64,000 nucleotides of DNA, taken from contig CBDETG010000096.1 in the NCBI GenBank assembly GCA_965242745.1, positions 1 to 64,000 of the forward strand, written 5' to 3'. Positions 7,649 through 15,798 of this stretch are shown in pieces. Position numbers and translations under genes: made by a program. Under the pieces are notes generated by a model. That model was not told the origin of the DNA, searched no databases, and worked only from the letters and a program-made list of their open reading frames with translations. The stretch is from JABAAI01 sp965242745. Its GTDB lineage: Bacteria > Spirochaetota > Leptospiria > Leptospirales > Leptonemataceae. Numbering within the stretch: position 1 is the stretch's first letter; every line of letters starts with the position of its first letter.

Positions 7649-9565
7649 ATGCCGCTGCGAGCCTTTATACCTAATGGTCCTATAGAACAGAAATGGGACA
7701 AGCATAAATTTGACATTCCACTGGTCAATCCCGCCAACAAGCGAAAATTTCATCTGATTGTCGTCGGGAGTGGCCTGGCTGGGGCTTCTGCTGCTGCCAG
7801 CCTGGGCGAGTTGGGTTATCATGTGAGTTGTTTTTGCTTTCAAGACAGCCCTCGGCGCGCGCATAGTATCGCAGCGCAGGGAGGCATCAACGCCGCAAAA
7901 AACTACCAAAACGACGGAGACAGCATCTATCGTCTCTTCTACGATACAATAAAAGGCGGGGACTTTCGCTCGCGTGAAGCAAATGTCTACCGTCTCGCCC
8001 AGCTGAGCGTAGCTATCATTGATCAATGCGCAGCGCAGGGCGTCCCCTTTGCCCGCGAATATGGCGGAGTTTTGGCAAACCGCAGCTTCGGCGGGGCGCA
8101 AGTCTCGCGTACCTTTTATGCAAGGGGGCAAACAGGGCAGCAGCTCCTCCTTGGCGCTTATCAAGCCCTAGAGCGTCAAATTGCATTAGGCCAGGTCACA
8201 ATGTATACGCGTACAGAGATGCTGGATTTAGTGCAAAAAGATGGCAGAGCCTGCGGCATACTTGCGCGTGATCTAAAAACGGGGGAGCTGCGCTCTTATA
8301 CAGCCCATGCTGTCATTTTGGCCACCGGGGGTTATGGGAATGTGTACTATCTTTCTACTAATGCGAAGGCCTCGAATGTCACAGCCGCCTACAGAGCTCA
8401 TCGCAAAGGCGCCTTTTTTGCTAATCCCTGCTATACGCAGATCCATCCCACTTGCATACCGGTGAGCGGAGATTATCAGTCCAAACTGACTCTTATGTCA
8501 GAATCTCTACGTAACGATGGGCGCGTGTGGGTGCCCAAAAGCAAGGGAGACAGCCGTAATCCAGAAGATATATTAGAAGAGGAACGAAACTACTATTTAG
8601 AAGAAAAATACCCCAGCTTCGGGAACCTTGTTCCTAGAGATATAGCCTCACGTTCTGCAAAGATGGTCTGCGATGCGGGCATGGGTGTGGGGCCTGGCGG
8701 GCTTGGCGTCTACCTGGACTTTGCAGCTGCCATCCAAAGGCTGGGCAGGAAGGCCATAGCAGACCGTTATGACAATCTCTTCCAAATGTATGAGCGTATT
8801 ACTGGGGAGGACCCCTACCAAAGACCTATGCGCATCTTCCCCGCTGTGCACTATACTATGGGCGGGCTATGGGTGGATTACAATCTCATGAGCAATGTGC
8901 CCGGGCTCTTTGTGCTTGGCGAGGCCAATTTTTCTGATCATGGCGCAAATAGATTAGGCGCAAGCGCGCTTATGCAGGGTTTGGCAGACGGCTATTTTAT
9001 TTTGCCCTATACGATAGGGCAGTATCTTGCGCAGCTTGGCTGGGACCCGCCGCCTCCGACGGATGACAAGGTTTTTCAGGAGAGCCAAAGCCTGCAGAAA
9101 AAGCAAATCCAGCGGCTTCTTTCTATCAAAGGCAAACGTTCGGTGGATTCCTTTCACCGGGAACTGGGCCTCTTGCTGTGGGAGCATTGTGGGATGTCCC
9201 GTAATAAAAAAGGTCTGGAGCATTGTTTGCAGCGTATACCGGAGCTGCGAGAGGAGTTTTGGCAGAATGTCTGCGTTCCTGGAACAGAGGCAAGCCTAAA
9301 TCAGAGCCTGGAAAAAGCCGGGCGCTTGGCAGACTTTCTTGAATTTGGCGCATTGATGTGCCAGGATGCCTTGCATCGTAATGAATCCTGCGGAGGGCAT
9401 TTCCGTGAAGAATACCAAAGCCCTGAAGGAGAGGCCCTCCGCCAAGATGAACGTTGCAGCTATGTCGCAGCATGGGAATACAAGGGTTATGGCAAAAAAG
9501 CAAGGCTCCATAAAGAAAAACTGAGTTTTGCATATGTAAAAATGACTCAAAGGAGCTATAGATAA
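7649..9565 (+). CDS. sdhA: Succinate dehydrogenase / fumarate reductase flavoprotein subunit
   Basis: Catalytic FAD subunit of complex II, oxidising succinate to fumarate or running in reverse. From the ATG at 7649 it is 638 aa, the normal size. It opens with 'IPNGPIEQKW...LVNPANKRKF', a signature of the SdhA type paired with a single diheme cytochrome b subunit. The dinucleotide-binding loop VVGSGLAGASAA is at about residues 38-49 and the FAD-attachment region RAHSIAAQGGINA near residue 70. The open frame continues upstream to 7382, but that extension is the 66-bp repeat plus unrelated residues, so I reject it. The stop overlaps the sdhB start by one base. The matching SdhC is at 62.8 kb rather than upstream. 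Confidence 0.95.
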   Translation: MPLRAFIPNGPIEQKWDKHKFDIPLVNPANKRKFHLIVVGSGLAGASAAASLGELGYHVSCFCFQDSPRRAHSIAAQGGINAAKNYQNDGDSIYRLFYDTIKGGDFRSREANVYRLAQLSVAIIDQCAAQGVPFAREYGGVLANRSFGGAQVSRTFYARGQTGQQLLLGAYQALERQIALGQVTMYTRTEMLDLVQKDGRACGILARDLKTGELRSYTAHAVILATGGYGNVYYLSTNAKASNVTAAYRAHRKGAFFANPCYTQIHPTCIPVSGDYQSKLTLMSESLRNDGRVWVPKSKGDSRNPEDILEEERNYYLEEKYPSFGNLVPRDIASRSAKMVCDAGMGVGPGGLGVYLDFAAAIQRLGRKAIADRYDNLFQMYERITGEDPYQRPMRIFPAVHYTMGGLWVDYNLMSNVPGLFVLGEANFSDHGANRLGASALMQGLADGYFILPYTIGQYLAQLGWDPPPPTDDKVFQESQSLQKKQIQRLLSIKGKRSVDSFHRELGLLLWEHCGMSRNKKGLEHCLQRIPELREEFWQNVCVPGTEASLNQSLEKAGRLADFLEFGALMCQDALHRNESCGGHFREEYQSPEGEALRQDERCSYVAAWEYKGYGKKARLHKEKLSFAYVKMTQRSYR

Positions 9566-10302
9566 TGCGGATAAAACTGAAAATTTGGCGTCAAAGCAGC
9601 CCCAAGGCAAAGGGAGCAATGCAAAGCTATCACCTTAAGGACCTGAGCAAGGATATGTCCTTTTTGGAAATGTTAGATGTTTTGAACGAAAAGCTGCTTA
9701 AGGAAGGACAGGAGCCTGTTGCCTTTGATCACGATTGCCGCGAAGGCATTTGCGGCGCATGCAGTATGGTGATCAATGGCATCGCCCATGGGCCCCAGCG
9801 TGCTACTACCGCCTGCCAGCTCCATATGCGTCATTTCAAGGACAAAGACAGCATTTGTATAGAACCCTGGCGCGCACGGGCCTTCCCTGTTATCAAGGAT
9901 TTGGTTGTAGACCGATCCTCCTTTGATCGTATCATTCAGGCTGGAGGCTACATCTCCGTAAATACTGGGAATGCGCCGGATGCCAACGAAATTCTAATAG
10001 GGAAAGAGCAGGCTGACCTGGCTATGGATGCGGCCCAATGTATAGGCTGCGGCGCCTGTGTTGCCGCCTGTAAAAACAGCTCTGCTATGCTTTTTGTAGG
10101 CGCCAAAGTATCTCATCTGGCGCTGATGCCGCAGGGCGCTGTAGAGAAAAAACGCCGTGTTCAGAATATGGTAGCTCAAATGGACAAGGAGGGCTTTGGA
10201 AACTGCACAAACCAGTATGAATGCGAAGCCATCTGTCCTAAAGAAATCAGTATGGACTTCATATCGCAGATGAATAAAGAATATCTCTCGAGTGTTTTCT
10301 AA
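9565..10302 (+). CDS. sdhB: Succinate dehydrogenase / fumarate reductase iron-sulfur subunit
   Basis: Iron-sulfur subunit carrying electrons from SdhA to the quinone site. The N-terminal plant-type domain binds [2Fe-2S] through CREGICGAC (about residue 58) and a later Cys in TTACQ. The C-terminal domain holds CIGCGACVAAC (about residue 158) and CEAICPKE (about residue 219) for the [4Fe-4S] and [3Fe-4S] clusters. The length of 245 aa is normal for the type without a separate anchor pair. The ATG overlaps the sdhA stop (TAATG), so translation is coupled. The next ORF starts inside its 3' end. Confidence 0.95.
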   Translation: MRIKLKIWRQSSPKAKGAMQSYHLKDLSKDMSFLEMLDVLNEKLLKEGQEPVAFDHDCREGICGACSMVINGIAHGPQRATTACQLHMRHFKDKDSICIEPWRARAFPVIKDLVVDRSSFDRIIQAGGYISVNTGNAPDANEILIGKEQADLAMDAAQCIGCGACVAACKNSSAMLFVGAKVSHLALMPQGAVEKKRRVQNMVAQMDKEGFGNCTNQYECEAICPKEISMDFISQMNKEYLSSVF

Positions 10303-10675
10303 AGCAAGGCATGCCTTTGGCCTACTGAGCCTTGGCTTTGAATTTCTTGCCGTTTTCCTCGTTTTTGTTGCGGCGGGCTGGTACTACGACAAACATTTCT
10401 CTTCTACAAATTCTGTTATAGGCCTCATCATAGGTCTGTTCCTAGGCTTCTTTTCTGCTCTCTGGCACTTGTATAGGAGAGGCCGCGAAGCTGCAAGGCA
10501 TCTTGACTCCCCGCACGAGGGGCGGGGGAGCGCTCAGGCAAAGACAGAGCAAAGGCCGGCCAAAAGTGATGCGCAGGCAATATCCAGCTTAGCAAAAGAA
10601 ATTGACAGCTTGAGTCATAAGATGCAGCATGCCATTGTTCAGGAGAAGAAGCGATCCAACTCAGACTCCGCCTGA
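10292..10675 (+). CDS. AtpZ/AtpI-like small membrane protein
   Basis: A 127-residue protein starting at GTG 10292, overlapping sdhB by 11 bases. Residues 8-30 and 38-60 form two membrane helices with the glycine-rich pattern of the AtpZ/AtpI family ('VFVAAGWYYDKHF...IGLIIGLFLGFFSALWHLYR'). AtpZ/AtpI proteins are linked with assembly or ion loading of F-type ATP synthase. The C-terminal half is charged and helical, with a likely coiled coil. No other ATP synthase gene is nearby, so the family call rests on the membrane region only. Confidence 0.6.
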   Translation: MFSKARHAFGLLSLGFEFLAVFLVFVAAGWYYDKHFSSTNSVIGLIIGLFLGFFSALWHLYRRGREAARHLDSPHEGRGSAQAKTEQRPAKSDAQAISSLAKEIDSLSHKMQHAIVQEKKRSNSDSA

Positions 10676-10709
10676 GCCCCTTTGTATGCTGCAGATGCCA
10701 TAGCGCTAA

Positions 10710-10730
10710 GAGCCGCTCTCAAGCAGGCTC
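10710..10730. repeat. GAGCC-type hairpin repeat, copy 1
   Basis: GAGCCGCTCTCAAGCAGGCTC: the ends GAGCC and GGCTC pair around a loop. It is followed by TTGCGAC, as in the copy at 43541. It lies 35 bases after the atpZ-like stop. Confidence 0.55.
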
Positions 10731-10774
10731 TTGCGACACAGGAGGCGCTGCCAAGCAGACTCCAAGTTGCCTTA

Positions 10775-10795
10775 GAGCCGGTCTCAAGTAGGCGC
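10775..10795. repeat. GAGCC-type hairpin repeat, copy 2
   Basis: GAGCCGGTCTCAAGTAGGCGC is a second, less symmetric copy 65 bases after the first, again followed by TTGC. The two copies flank an unremarkable 44-base stretch before the phosphoesterase start. Confidence 0.5.
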
Positions 10796-10818
10796 TTGCA
10801 GGCTGCCTAATATTTGTT

Positions 10819-11832
10819 TTGAAGATCATCTATCTGACAGACATCCACGACGCTCTGAAAAACCTGCGTTCTTTGCTGGACAGCACGCACACAGACCTCT
10901 ATCTACTATCCGGCGACATCATTTACAAAGCCTTTTATGAAGAAGAAAAAATATACGATTTCGTTTCTCTGCAGGAGTATTTCTATCATATTTGCCAGGA
11001 TATCCAAGAGTTCCAGTATCCTATGGACTTAGTATCTGATATTTTACGCTTCCCTGAGAAATATACAAAGCAGGAAACTAAGTCTAAGGACCTGCAGGAG
11101 AAGGCTCATAGATACCGTGAGTTTTTTGAGATCGCTGCCAAAACCATGAAAGAGAAGTACAGCCTTATACGAGAGCTCATAGAGAAATATGCGAATGCGC
11201 CCGCCTGGCTTTTGCCCGGGAATTATGATATTGATCTGCGTTATACAGACTTGCGCGATTACGACCTGCACCGCCAAGTGAAGTACAAAAGGGCGGTAAA
11301 ATTTGCAGGCTATGGTGGCGCTCCTATACGCGCCTCAGGCATACCTGAGAAGTTATCTATCGTCTATCATGAGGAACAGGAGCAAGGCCACCTTTATTCC
11401 GAGCCCTTGGAATTCTTCACGGAGGCGCAGCCTGATATTTTAGTCCTGCATAATCCCGCCTATGGCTTTTTTGACTGCATTCCTTCCCTAGGCCATGTTG
11501 GCTCCCAAGGCATACGGCGCTACCTGGACGAAAACCAGCCCTCTCTCGTGCTTTCAGGGCATGTGCATGAAGACTATGGAGTAGCGCTTGCAAAGGAAAC
11601 TGTTTTTTTGAACTCTGGAAACTTTGGAGGCGTCGATTCTGCTCACGGTTGGCAGGAAGGCGGCTCCTATGCTGAAATCTATCTTGAGGACAAACGCGTA
11701 AGTAGCATTCGTTTTTTACAGCTAAAGGAGAAAAAGCACTACACTTTGATGCGCATACACAACACAGAGCAGGGCCTGCTGGGGGAGGTAGACCCCACGC
11801 ATCGCTCTGTGAGTGTCCTTAGACCTCAATAA
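10819..11832 (+). CDS. Calcineurin-like metallophosphoesterase
   Basis: Predicted two-metal phosphoesterase of the calcineurin-like superfamily, substrate unknown. The metal-binding motifs appear in order: TDIHD (D-x-H) at residues 6-10, SGD near residue 31, GNYD in place of the usual GN[HD] near residue 133, an isolated LHNP near residue 213, and SGHVHED near residue 249. It is 337 aa and starts at TTG 10819, the only start that keeps the first motif. An insertion of about 100 residues between the second and third motifs is predicted helical. It stands alone between the GAGCC repeats and punA. Confidence 0.8.
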   Translation: MKIIYLTDIHDALKNLRSLLDSTHTDLYLLSGDIIYKAFYEEEKIYDFVSLQEYFYHICQDIQEFQYPMDLVSDILRFPEKYTKQETKSKDLQEKAHRYREFFEIAAKTMKEKYSLIRELIEKYANAPAWLLPGNYDIDLRYTDLRDYDLHRQVKYKRAVKFAGYGGAPIRASGIPEKLSIVYHEEQEQGHLYSEPLEFFTEAQPDILVLHNPAYGFFDCIPSLGHVGSQGIRRYLDENQPSLVLSGHVHEDYGVALAKETVFLNSGNFGGVDSAHGWQEGGSYAEIYLEDKRVSSIRFLQLKEKKHYTLMRIHNTEQGLLGEVDPTHRSVSVLRPQ

Positions 11833-11881
11833 AATTATACGTGACGCCAGATGCGTAGCCCTATAAAGCAAGGCATAGCGG

Positions 11882-12718
11882 ATGGACATGCTCCAGCAAA
11901 TAGATGAGACCTGCGCTTTCTTGCACAAAGAAGGCATAAAAGAGCCCCATATAGGCGTTATTTTAGGCACTGGCCTAGGCAGGCATTTTTTGGAAGAGCT
12001 TAGGCTGCAGAAGAGTCTGGATTACAAGAGCATACCCGGCTTCCTTGCTCCTACTGTAGAATTCCATTCAGGGAGACTGCATTATGCGAGCTATAAAGAT
12101 GACAGGCAGAAGCTTGTGGTCTTAGAGGGGCGTTTTCATTTTTACGAGGGATACAGCATGCAGCAAATCACATTTCCTGTACGTATTCTCAAGGCATTGG
12201 GCGCTGCGTATCTGCTTATTTCTAACGCCGCCGGCAATCTAAACCCCTGCTGGAACAAAGGCGAGCTCATGCTGATAGAAGATCATATCAATTTGCAGAC
12301 AGACCATCCCCTGAGAGGCCCAAACAAAAATGCCTTAGGCCCGCGTTTCCCTGATATGAGCGCCCCCTATTCTCACACGCTGAACGAAAAGCTGCATGCC
12401 ATAGCTGCCAAAAACGATATTTTGCTAAGACAGGGGGTCTATGTCGCCCTAACAGGCCCCAGTCTTGAGACAAGGGCAGAATACCGCTTTCTAAGAACGA
12501 TAGGAGCTGATGCGGTGGGCATGTCAACAGTCCCCGAAGTGATCGTGGCTGCGCATAGCGCCCTGCCATGCTGCGCTCTTTCCGTGCTGACAGATGACTG
12601 CGACCCAAAGCGCCTCAAGGCCGTCTCCATACCAGAGATCATGGCTATAGCCGCAAAGGCAGAAATCAAGCTCAGTACACTCTATCTGCGTTTGATAGAA
12701 GAACTAAGTGAAAACTAG
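11882..12718 (+). CDS. punA: Purine nucleoside phosphorylase (trimeric type)
   Basis: Predicted phosphorolysis of inosine and guanosine nucleosides in purine salvage. Family motifs are in place: GVILGTGLG (phosphate loop, about residues 22-30), 'VLEGRFHFYEGY' (about residues 80-91), 'ISNAAGNLNP' (about residue 115), and 'YVALTGPSLETRAEYRFLR' followed by GADAVGMSTVPE (about residues 187-221). The length of 278 aa matches the trimeric, high-molecular-mass family. The gene stands alone, and a repeat array begins directly after its stop. Confidence 0.93.
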   Translation: MDMLQQIDETCAFLHKEGIKEPHIGVILGTGLGRHFLEELRLQKSLDYKSIPGFLAPTVEFHSGRLHYASYKDDRQKLVVLEGRFHFYEGYSMQQITFPVRILKALGAAYLLISNAAGNLNPCWNKGELMLIEDHINLQTDHPLRGPNKNALGPRFPDMSAPYSHTLNEKLHAIAAKNDILLRQGVYVALTGPSLETRAEYRFLRTIGADAVGMSTVPEVIVAAHSALPCCALSVLTDDCDPKRLKAVSIPEIMAIAAKAEIKLSTLYLRLIEELSEN

Positions 12719-12965
12719 CTCTAAGCTGGATTGTTCTAGTATGTACAGCACACAGAGACCCAGCGCCCAACGCGACATAATGCGGTGGCCAAAGGCCGCA
12801 TTATTACAACAAAGGCCTCATTATTACTACAGCACACGAGCCCCAGCCCCAACGCGACATAATGCGGCGCCGAGACGTCATTTATTACAACACCGCTGCT
12901 GTCATCAGAGCCAAGGCTACATTATTACAACAACTCCCTGACTCTGCTTATTACAACAAGGTCGA
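12719..12965. repeat. Mosaic intergenic repeat array 1
   Basis: Starts with CTGGATTGTTCTAGTATGTA, then two blocks with the core CCAACGCGACATAATGCGG (at about 12768 and 12850). Five TTATTACAACA-like units are spread among short spacers (near 12812, 12829, 12880, 12918 and 12948). The block at 12832-12905 is almost identical to the reverse complement of about 18215-18285. No coding function is supported. Confidence 0.8.
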
Positions 12966-13851
12966 TCTTGCTACCTTCAGGCCCTGCCAATAGATGTGCT
13001 TGGACTTGATACAGTGATATCTAAGCTGTCTTTATCATCTTGGAGTGGATTTTGTGGCTTGTTCCAATGGAGAAAGAGAGAGGAAAGAAGGAAAAGCAGG
13101 TTGGCAAAATACATGCAGTTACGCAAAAAACCCAAAGTAAAAAGAGCTAAAAAGCATATGATAGGCCAGTACGGCTTGGTTTTCTTATGACGCAGGGAAA
13201 ACTGGCTGCTTCTATCCAGGTATCGCATATGTACGTGATTCATTACAAAAATTGCCCGCTTTTGCATACTTACTTTTATAGAATAAGTACAAAGATCGGC
13301 TTTGGTACATGCAAACTTCACTGGGCAGGACGATCAAAAGCAGGAGCACAACATGCAGGATACAATAAGCAGGACAAAATTGCAGCCTGTGTCAATAGCG
13401 CTCCACTCATCGCTGAGAAGAGCATGCTTATGGCCTGCAGCCCTCACGATCCTGCTTTTACAAACAAAGGCACGCCTCCTTTTTAGGGCTTGCGCTTCGA
13501 TTATGCTCAGCATAGTCATGTAGCCTTCCTGCGCCTCTGCTATTTGTGCGCTTAGGCCGCCGTCTTAGCCCTATAAAGCGGCATATGAGAAACATAGGCT
13601 GCTTGTAGCGTCATAAAAAGAGCGCAAGGCTCCAAGTTTCTTTGCTGCTCATTTTTTCATATCTTTACCATGATATCTTTACCATGCGCTTATCTGCCAG
13701 CGTATATATGACGAAGCCAGGTCAGAATTTCTTAGCTTCTGTTGAAAAAGCCAAGCTTAGCGCTATGTAGAAGGAGCAACTCTAACGCAAAACGCTAAAA
13801 ATACTACCGCCTTTTTCTGTACTTGCAAAAATAGAGTAAAAAACAAGGCAA
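12966..13851. other. Gap without a supportable gene
   Basis: Short open frames exist on both strands. One on the minus strand (12977-13321) has a hydrophobic centre, but none has a clear ribosome-binding site or a known family. A perfect 14-base tandem repeat, ATATCTTTACCATG, lies near 13670-13697. I see no RNA gene here. Confidence 0.4.
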
Positions 13852-14379
13852 ATGTATGCAACACCAAGCCATCATCAAACCTTTATTGTACAATGCTATC
13901 TACAAATACTCAAAAATCCTGGACCTTCCTTGCCTTGCAGGGCAGCAAGTACAGTCACTGGAAGGAACTTGTCAGGTAAAATAGATCAATTTCAGTATAT
14001 ATTGCAGCTTTTAATTGCCTATGAAGAAAAAGAATATGCGATAAAAAAGGCGCTTCCCCTCCCATGGCTCTTTCATTTGCGGCGCGCCCTTTCTGTATGT
14101 CCTTGTGAACAGGTGCGCGTCTTCATGAAAAATTTGGGCGGCTACCTTTTCCATATTGTTATGCAGGCAGAGGACTTAGGGGGACGGGTCAGCGCCTCAT
14201 GGCTGCATGAAGATGGAATACAAGCAGAACGTGACAGAAATATCACGGTACAGGATCATCCAGTGCATACGATACTATGTTTGAGCGATCTTTATGCTAA
14301 GCATACGCGTAAATTTTCTTCAGACGACATGTCTCGATCGCCGAGCGCAGATACTCTCTTGCTTATGCGGGAAGGATGA
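13852..14379 (+). CDS. Hypothetical protein
   Basis: An open frame of 175 aa with a mixed composition that looks coding from about residue 40 onward ('KIDQFQYILQLLIAYEEKEY', then 'CEQVRVFMKNLGGYLF'). There are no membrane helices or recognised motifs. The first 35 residues, rich in Ser, Pro and His, may not be translated; later starts are possible. It lies between repeat-rich DNA and the broken GIY-YIG gene. I do not recognise it. Confidence 0.4.
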   Translation: MYATPSHHQTFIVQCYLQILKNPGPSLPCRAASTVTGRNLSGKIDQFQYILQLLIAYEEKEYAIKKALPLPWLFHLRRALSVCPCEQVRVFMKNLGGYLFHIVMQAEDLGGRVSASWLHEDGIQAERDRNITVQDHPVHTILCLSDLYAKHTRKFSSDDMSRSPSADTLLLMREG

Positions 14380-14511
14380 AAGCTGAGATGGGAAAAGCTT
14401 GCTGTTTGCAGCTAAAGCAAAGAGAGCGAAAAAAGAGCTTGCTATATTTTGACTATAGCCGTACAGCTTACTATAAAAGCGCAGGCAAGGCAAAAGGCCT
14501 GCCTCTTTGCA

Positions 14512-14758
14512 ATGGCTTATGTATATATACTAAAGTGCGCGGATGGAAGCCTTTATACAGGCGCTGCTCTTGATCTTAAAAAACGTCTCTTGAGCCATCG
14601 CAATGGGGCAGGCTGCAAAATACACGCGAGGCAGGCGCCCTTTGCGCCTTGTTTACGCAGAAAACTTAGCAAATCTTAATCTGGCCTACAAGCGAGAAAA
14701 GTCTATCCAGAAACTCAGCTCTTTGCAAAAAAAAAATCTTATCAATACAAAAAAATAA
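14512..14758 (+). pseudogene. GIY-YIG nuclease domain protein, frameshifted
   Basis: The frame from ATG 14512 reads AYVYILKCADGSLYTGA, the YhbQ/UPF0213-type GIY-YIG start in which YVYIL...LYTG supplies the paired Tyr motifs, followed by the DLKKRLLSHR segment with the catalytic Arg region. After an AAAA run at 14617-14620 the coding sense moves one frame: YTRGRRPLRLVY and 'KREKSIQKL' continue to TAA at 14756-14758. Removing one A restores a protein of about 82 aa, the usual family size. The lesion may be real decay or a homopolymer error. Such proteins have a predicted structure-specific endonuclease fold, but their cellular role is unclear. Confidence 0.7.
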
Positions 14759-15098
14759 TGCGCAGCGTCCGGCCCAAAGAAGTACAAGACAGCCATTGCG
14801 TACAAAGCAGAGGAGGTAAAAAACTGCGCAGCATAGATCCTAGCCTGCCAAGCTTTTTTCGCTATGCTTCCTTTTGCATTACCGATCTTGCAAGGCTTAT
14901 CTTTTAGGAATAGAAGCGCTAAGCATCACGAATTGCAAGAGTCGAAAGTAAGTCCAGCAGGACAAAGAAGTCTACAGAAGCCATAGGTGGAATCCTAATC
15001 TTATGTATGGGAAAAAGCGAATCAGTTTCCATATTTCTGATTTTCTTATGAAATTTGATATTTTTTTCCTATTCCTTTGTTATTTTCATAAAAAGTGT
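14759..15098. other. Gap without a recognised feature
   Basis: About 340 bases between the broken GIY-YIG gene and the promoter-like sequence of the next gene. I see no coding frame, RNA gene or repeat family here. Confidence 0.4.
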
Positions 15099-15127
15099 TT
15101 GCATTTTTCAAAGCATATGTCTAATGT
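15099..15127 (+). promoter_or_regulatory. Possible sigma-70-like promoter
   Basis: TTGCAT at 15099-15104 and TAATGT at 15122-15127 are 17 bases apart in an AT-rich stretch. A further TATACTATAA follows directly. The start codon lies about 45-60 bases downstream. This is a pattern match only. Confidence 0.3.
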
Positions 15128-15169
15128 ATATATACTATAAACAAATAGCATATATTTTATGCAAAAAGG

Positions 15170-15784
15170 ATGTGTGAGACAGTGGATATCATTTTATTAC
15201 AAAGATTATTAAGAGAAAAAATATCACATAGGGGCTATGATCTGCTTTCCCTGAGCTATCATTTGCCGCTTTTGTTTACATTTTTACGTCATTTGGGCTG
15301 CGCTTTTTGTCACAGAACGCTCTTAGACCTCAAAACGCAGCTGCAGGCTATACATATGCAGGGAGTAGATCTCGTCTTGGTTCACATGGCGTCCCAGGAA
15401 GATGCAGACGATGTATTTGATCTTTATGGACTACAGCATACGATACGCGTCCCTGACCCGCAGCAAGAACTCTACCGCGTATTTGATTTGAAAAGAGGGA
15501 AGTTGCAGCGTATTTTTAATCCGCGTATTTGGTTAGAAGGCAGCGGCGCTACGGCTCTCAGTAATGATGAAATCAACCTCAGCATGGGAGACCCTCTGCA
15601 GATGCCCGGCGTCTTTTTGGTATACAGGGGGGAAGTTTTGCGTAGCTTCAGGCATAAAACAATTCAGCCTGCCCCGATTATGCTGCTCTGGCAAATATCC
15701 AACAAGACTTTTTTAAGCAGGATACAGGAAGCAGAATGCAGGACTTGCCGCAGGACAAAGAGAAGAGCTATGCCCTTTCCTTAG
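15170..15784 (+). CDS. AhpC/TSA-like thioredoxin-fold protein
   Basis: A 204-residue soluble protein containing 'FLRHLGCAFCHRTLLDL' at about residues 39-55. This is the CxxC-bearing strand-helix of the AhpC-TSA_2 group of peroxiredoxin-like proteins, which are often annotated only as redoxin-domain proteins. Further fold features are 'VLVHMASQEDA' (about 67-77) and a C-terminal 'PGVFLVYRGEVLRSF' strand. The substrate is unknown. The ATG at 15170 touches its AAAAAGGA site, so the GTG at 15182, about 11 bases from that site, is a credible alternative start. It converges on purH. Confidence 0.65.
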   Translation: MCETVDIILLQRLLREKISHRGYDLLSLSYHLPLLFTFLRHLGCAFCHRTLLDLKTQLQAIHMQGVDLVLVHMASQEDADDVFDLYGLQHTIRVPDPQQELYRVFDLKRGKLQRIFNPRIWLEGSGATALSNDEINLSMGDPLQMPGVFLVYRGEVLRSFRHKTIQPAPIMLLWQISNKTFLSRIQEAECRTCRRTKRRAMPFP

Positions 15785-15798
15785 GCAGCAGCGCGCAG

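Noticed and set aside
12719..12965. CRISPR-like array
   Set aside because: Repeat units are degenerate and the spacing is irregular (about 15-50 bases), and no cas gene is near.
12977..13321. Minus-strand ORF of 114 codons with a hydrophobic centre
   Set aside because: No supporting start site or recognised family; the composition could be chance.
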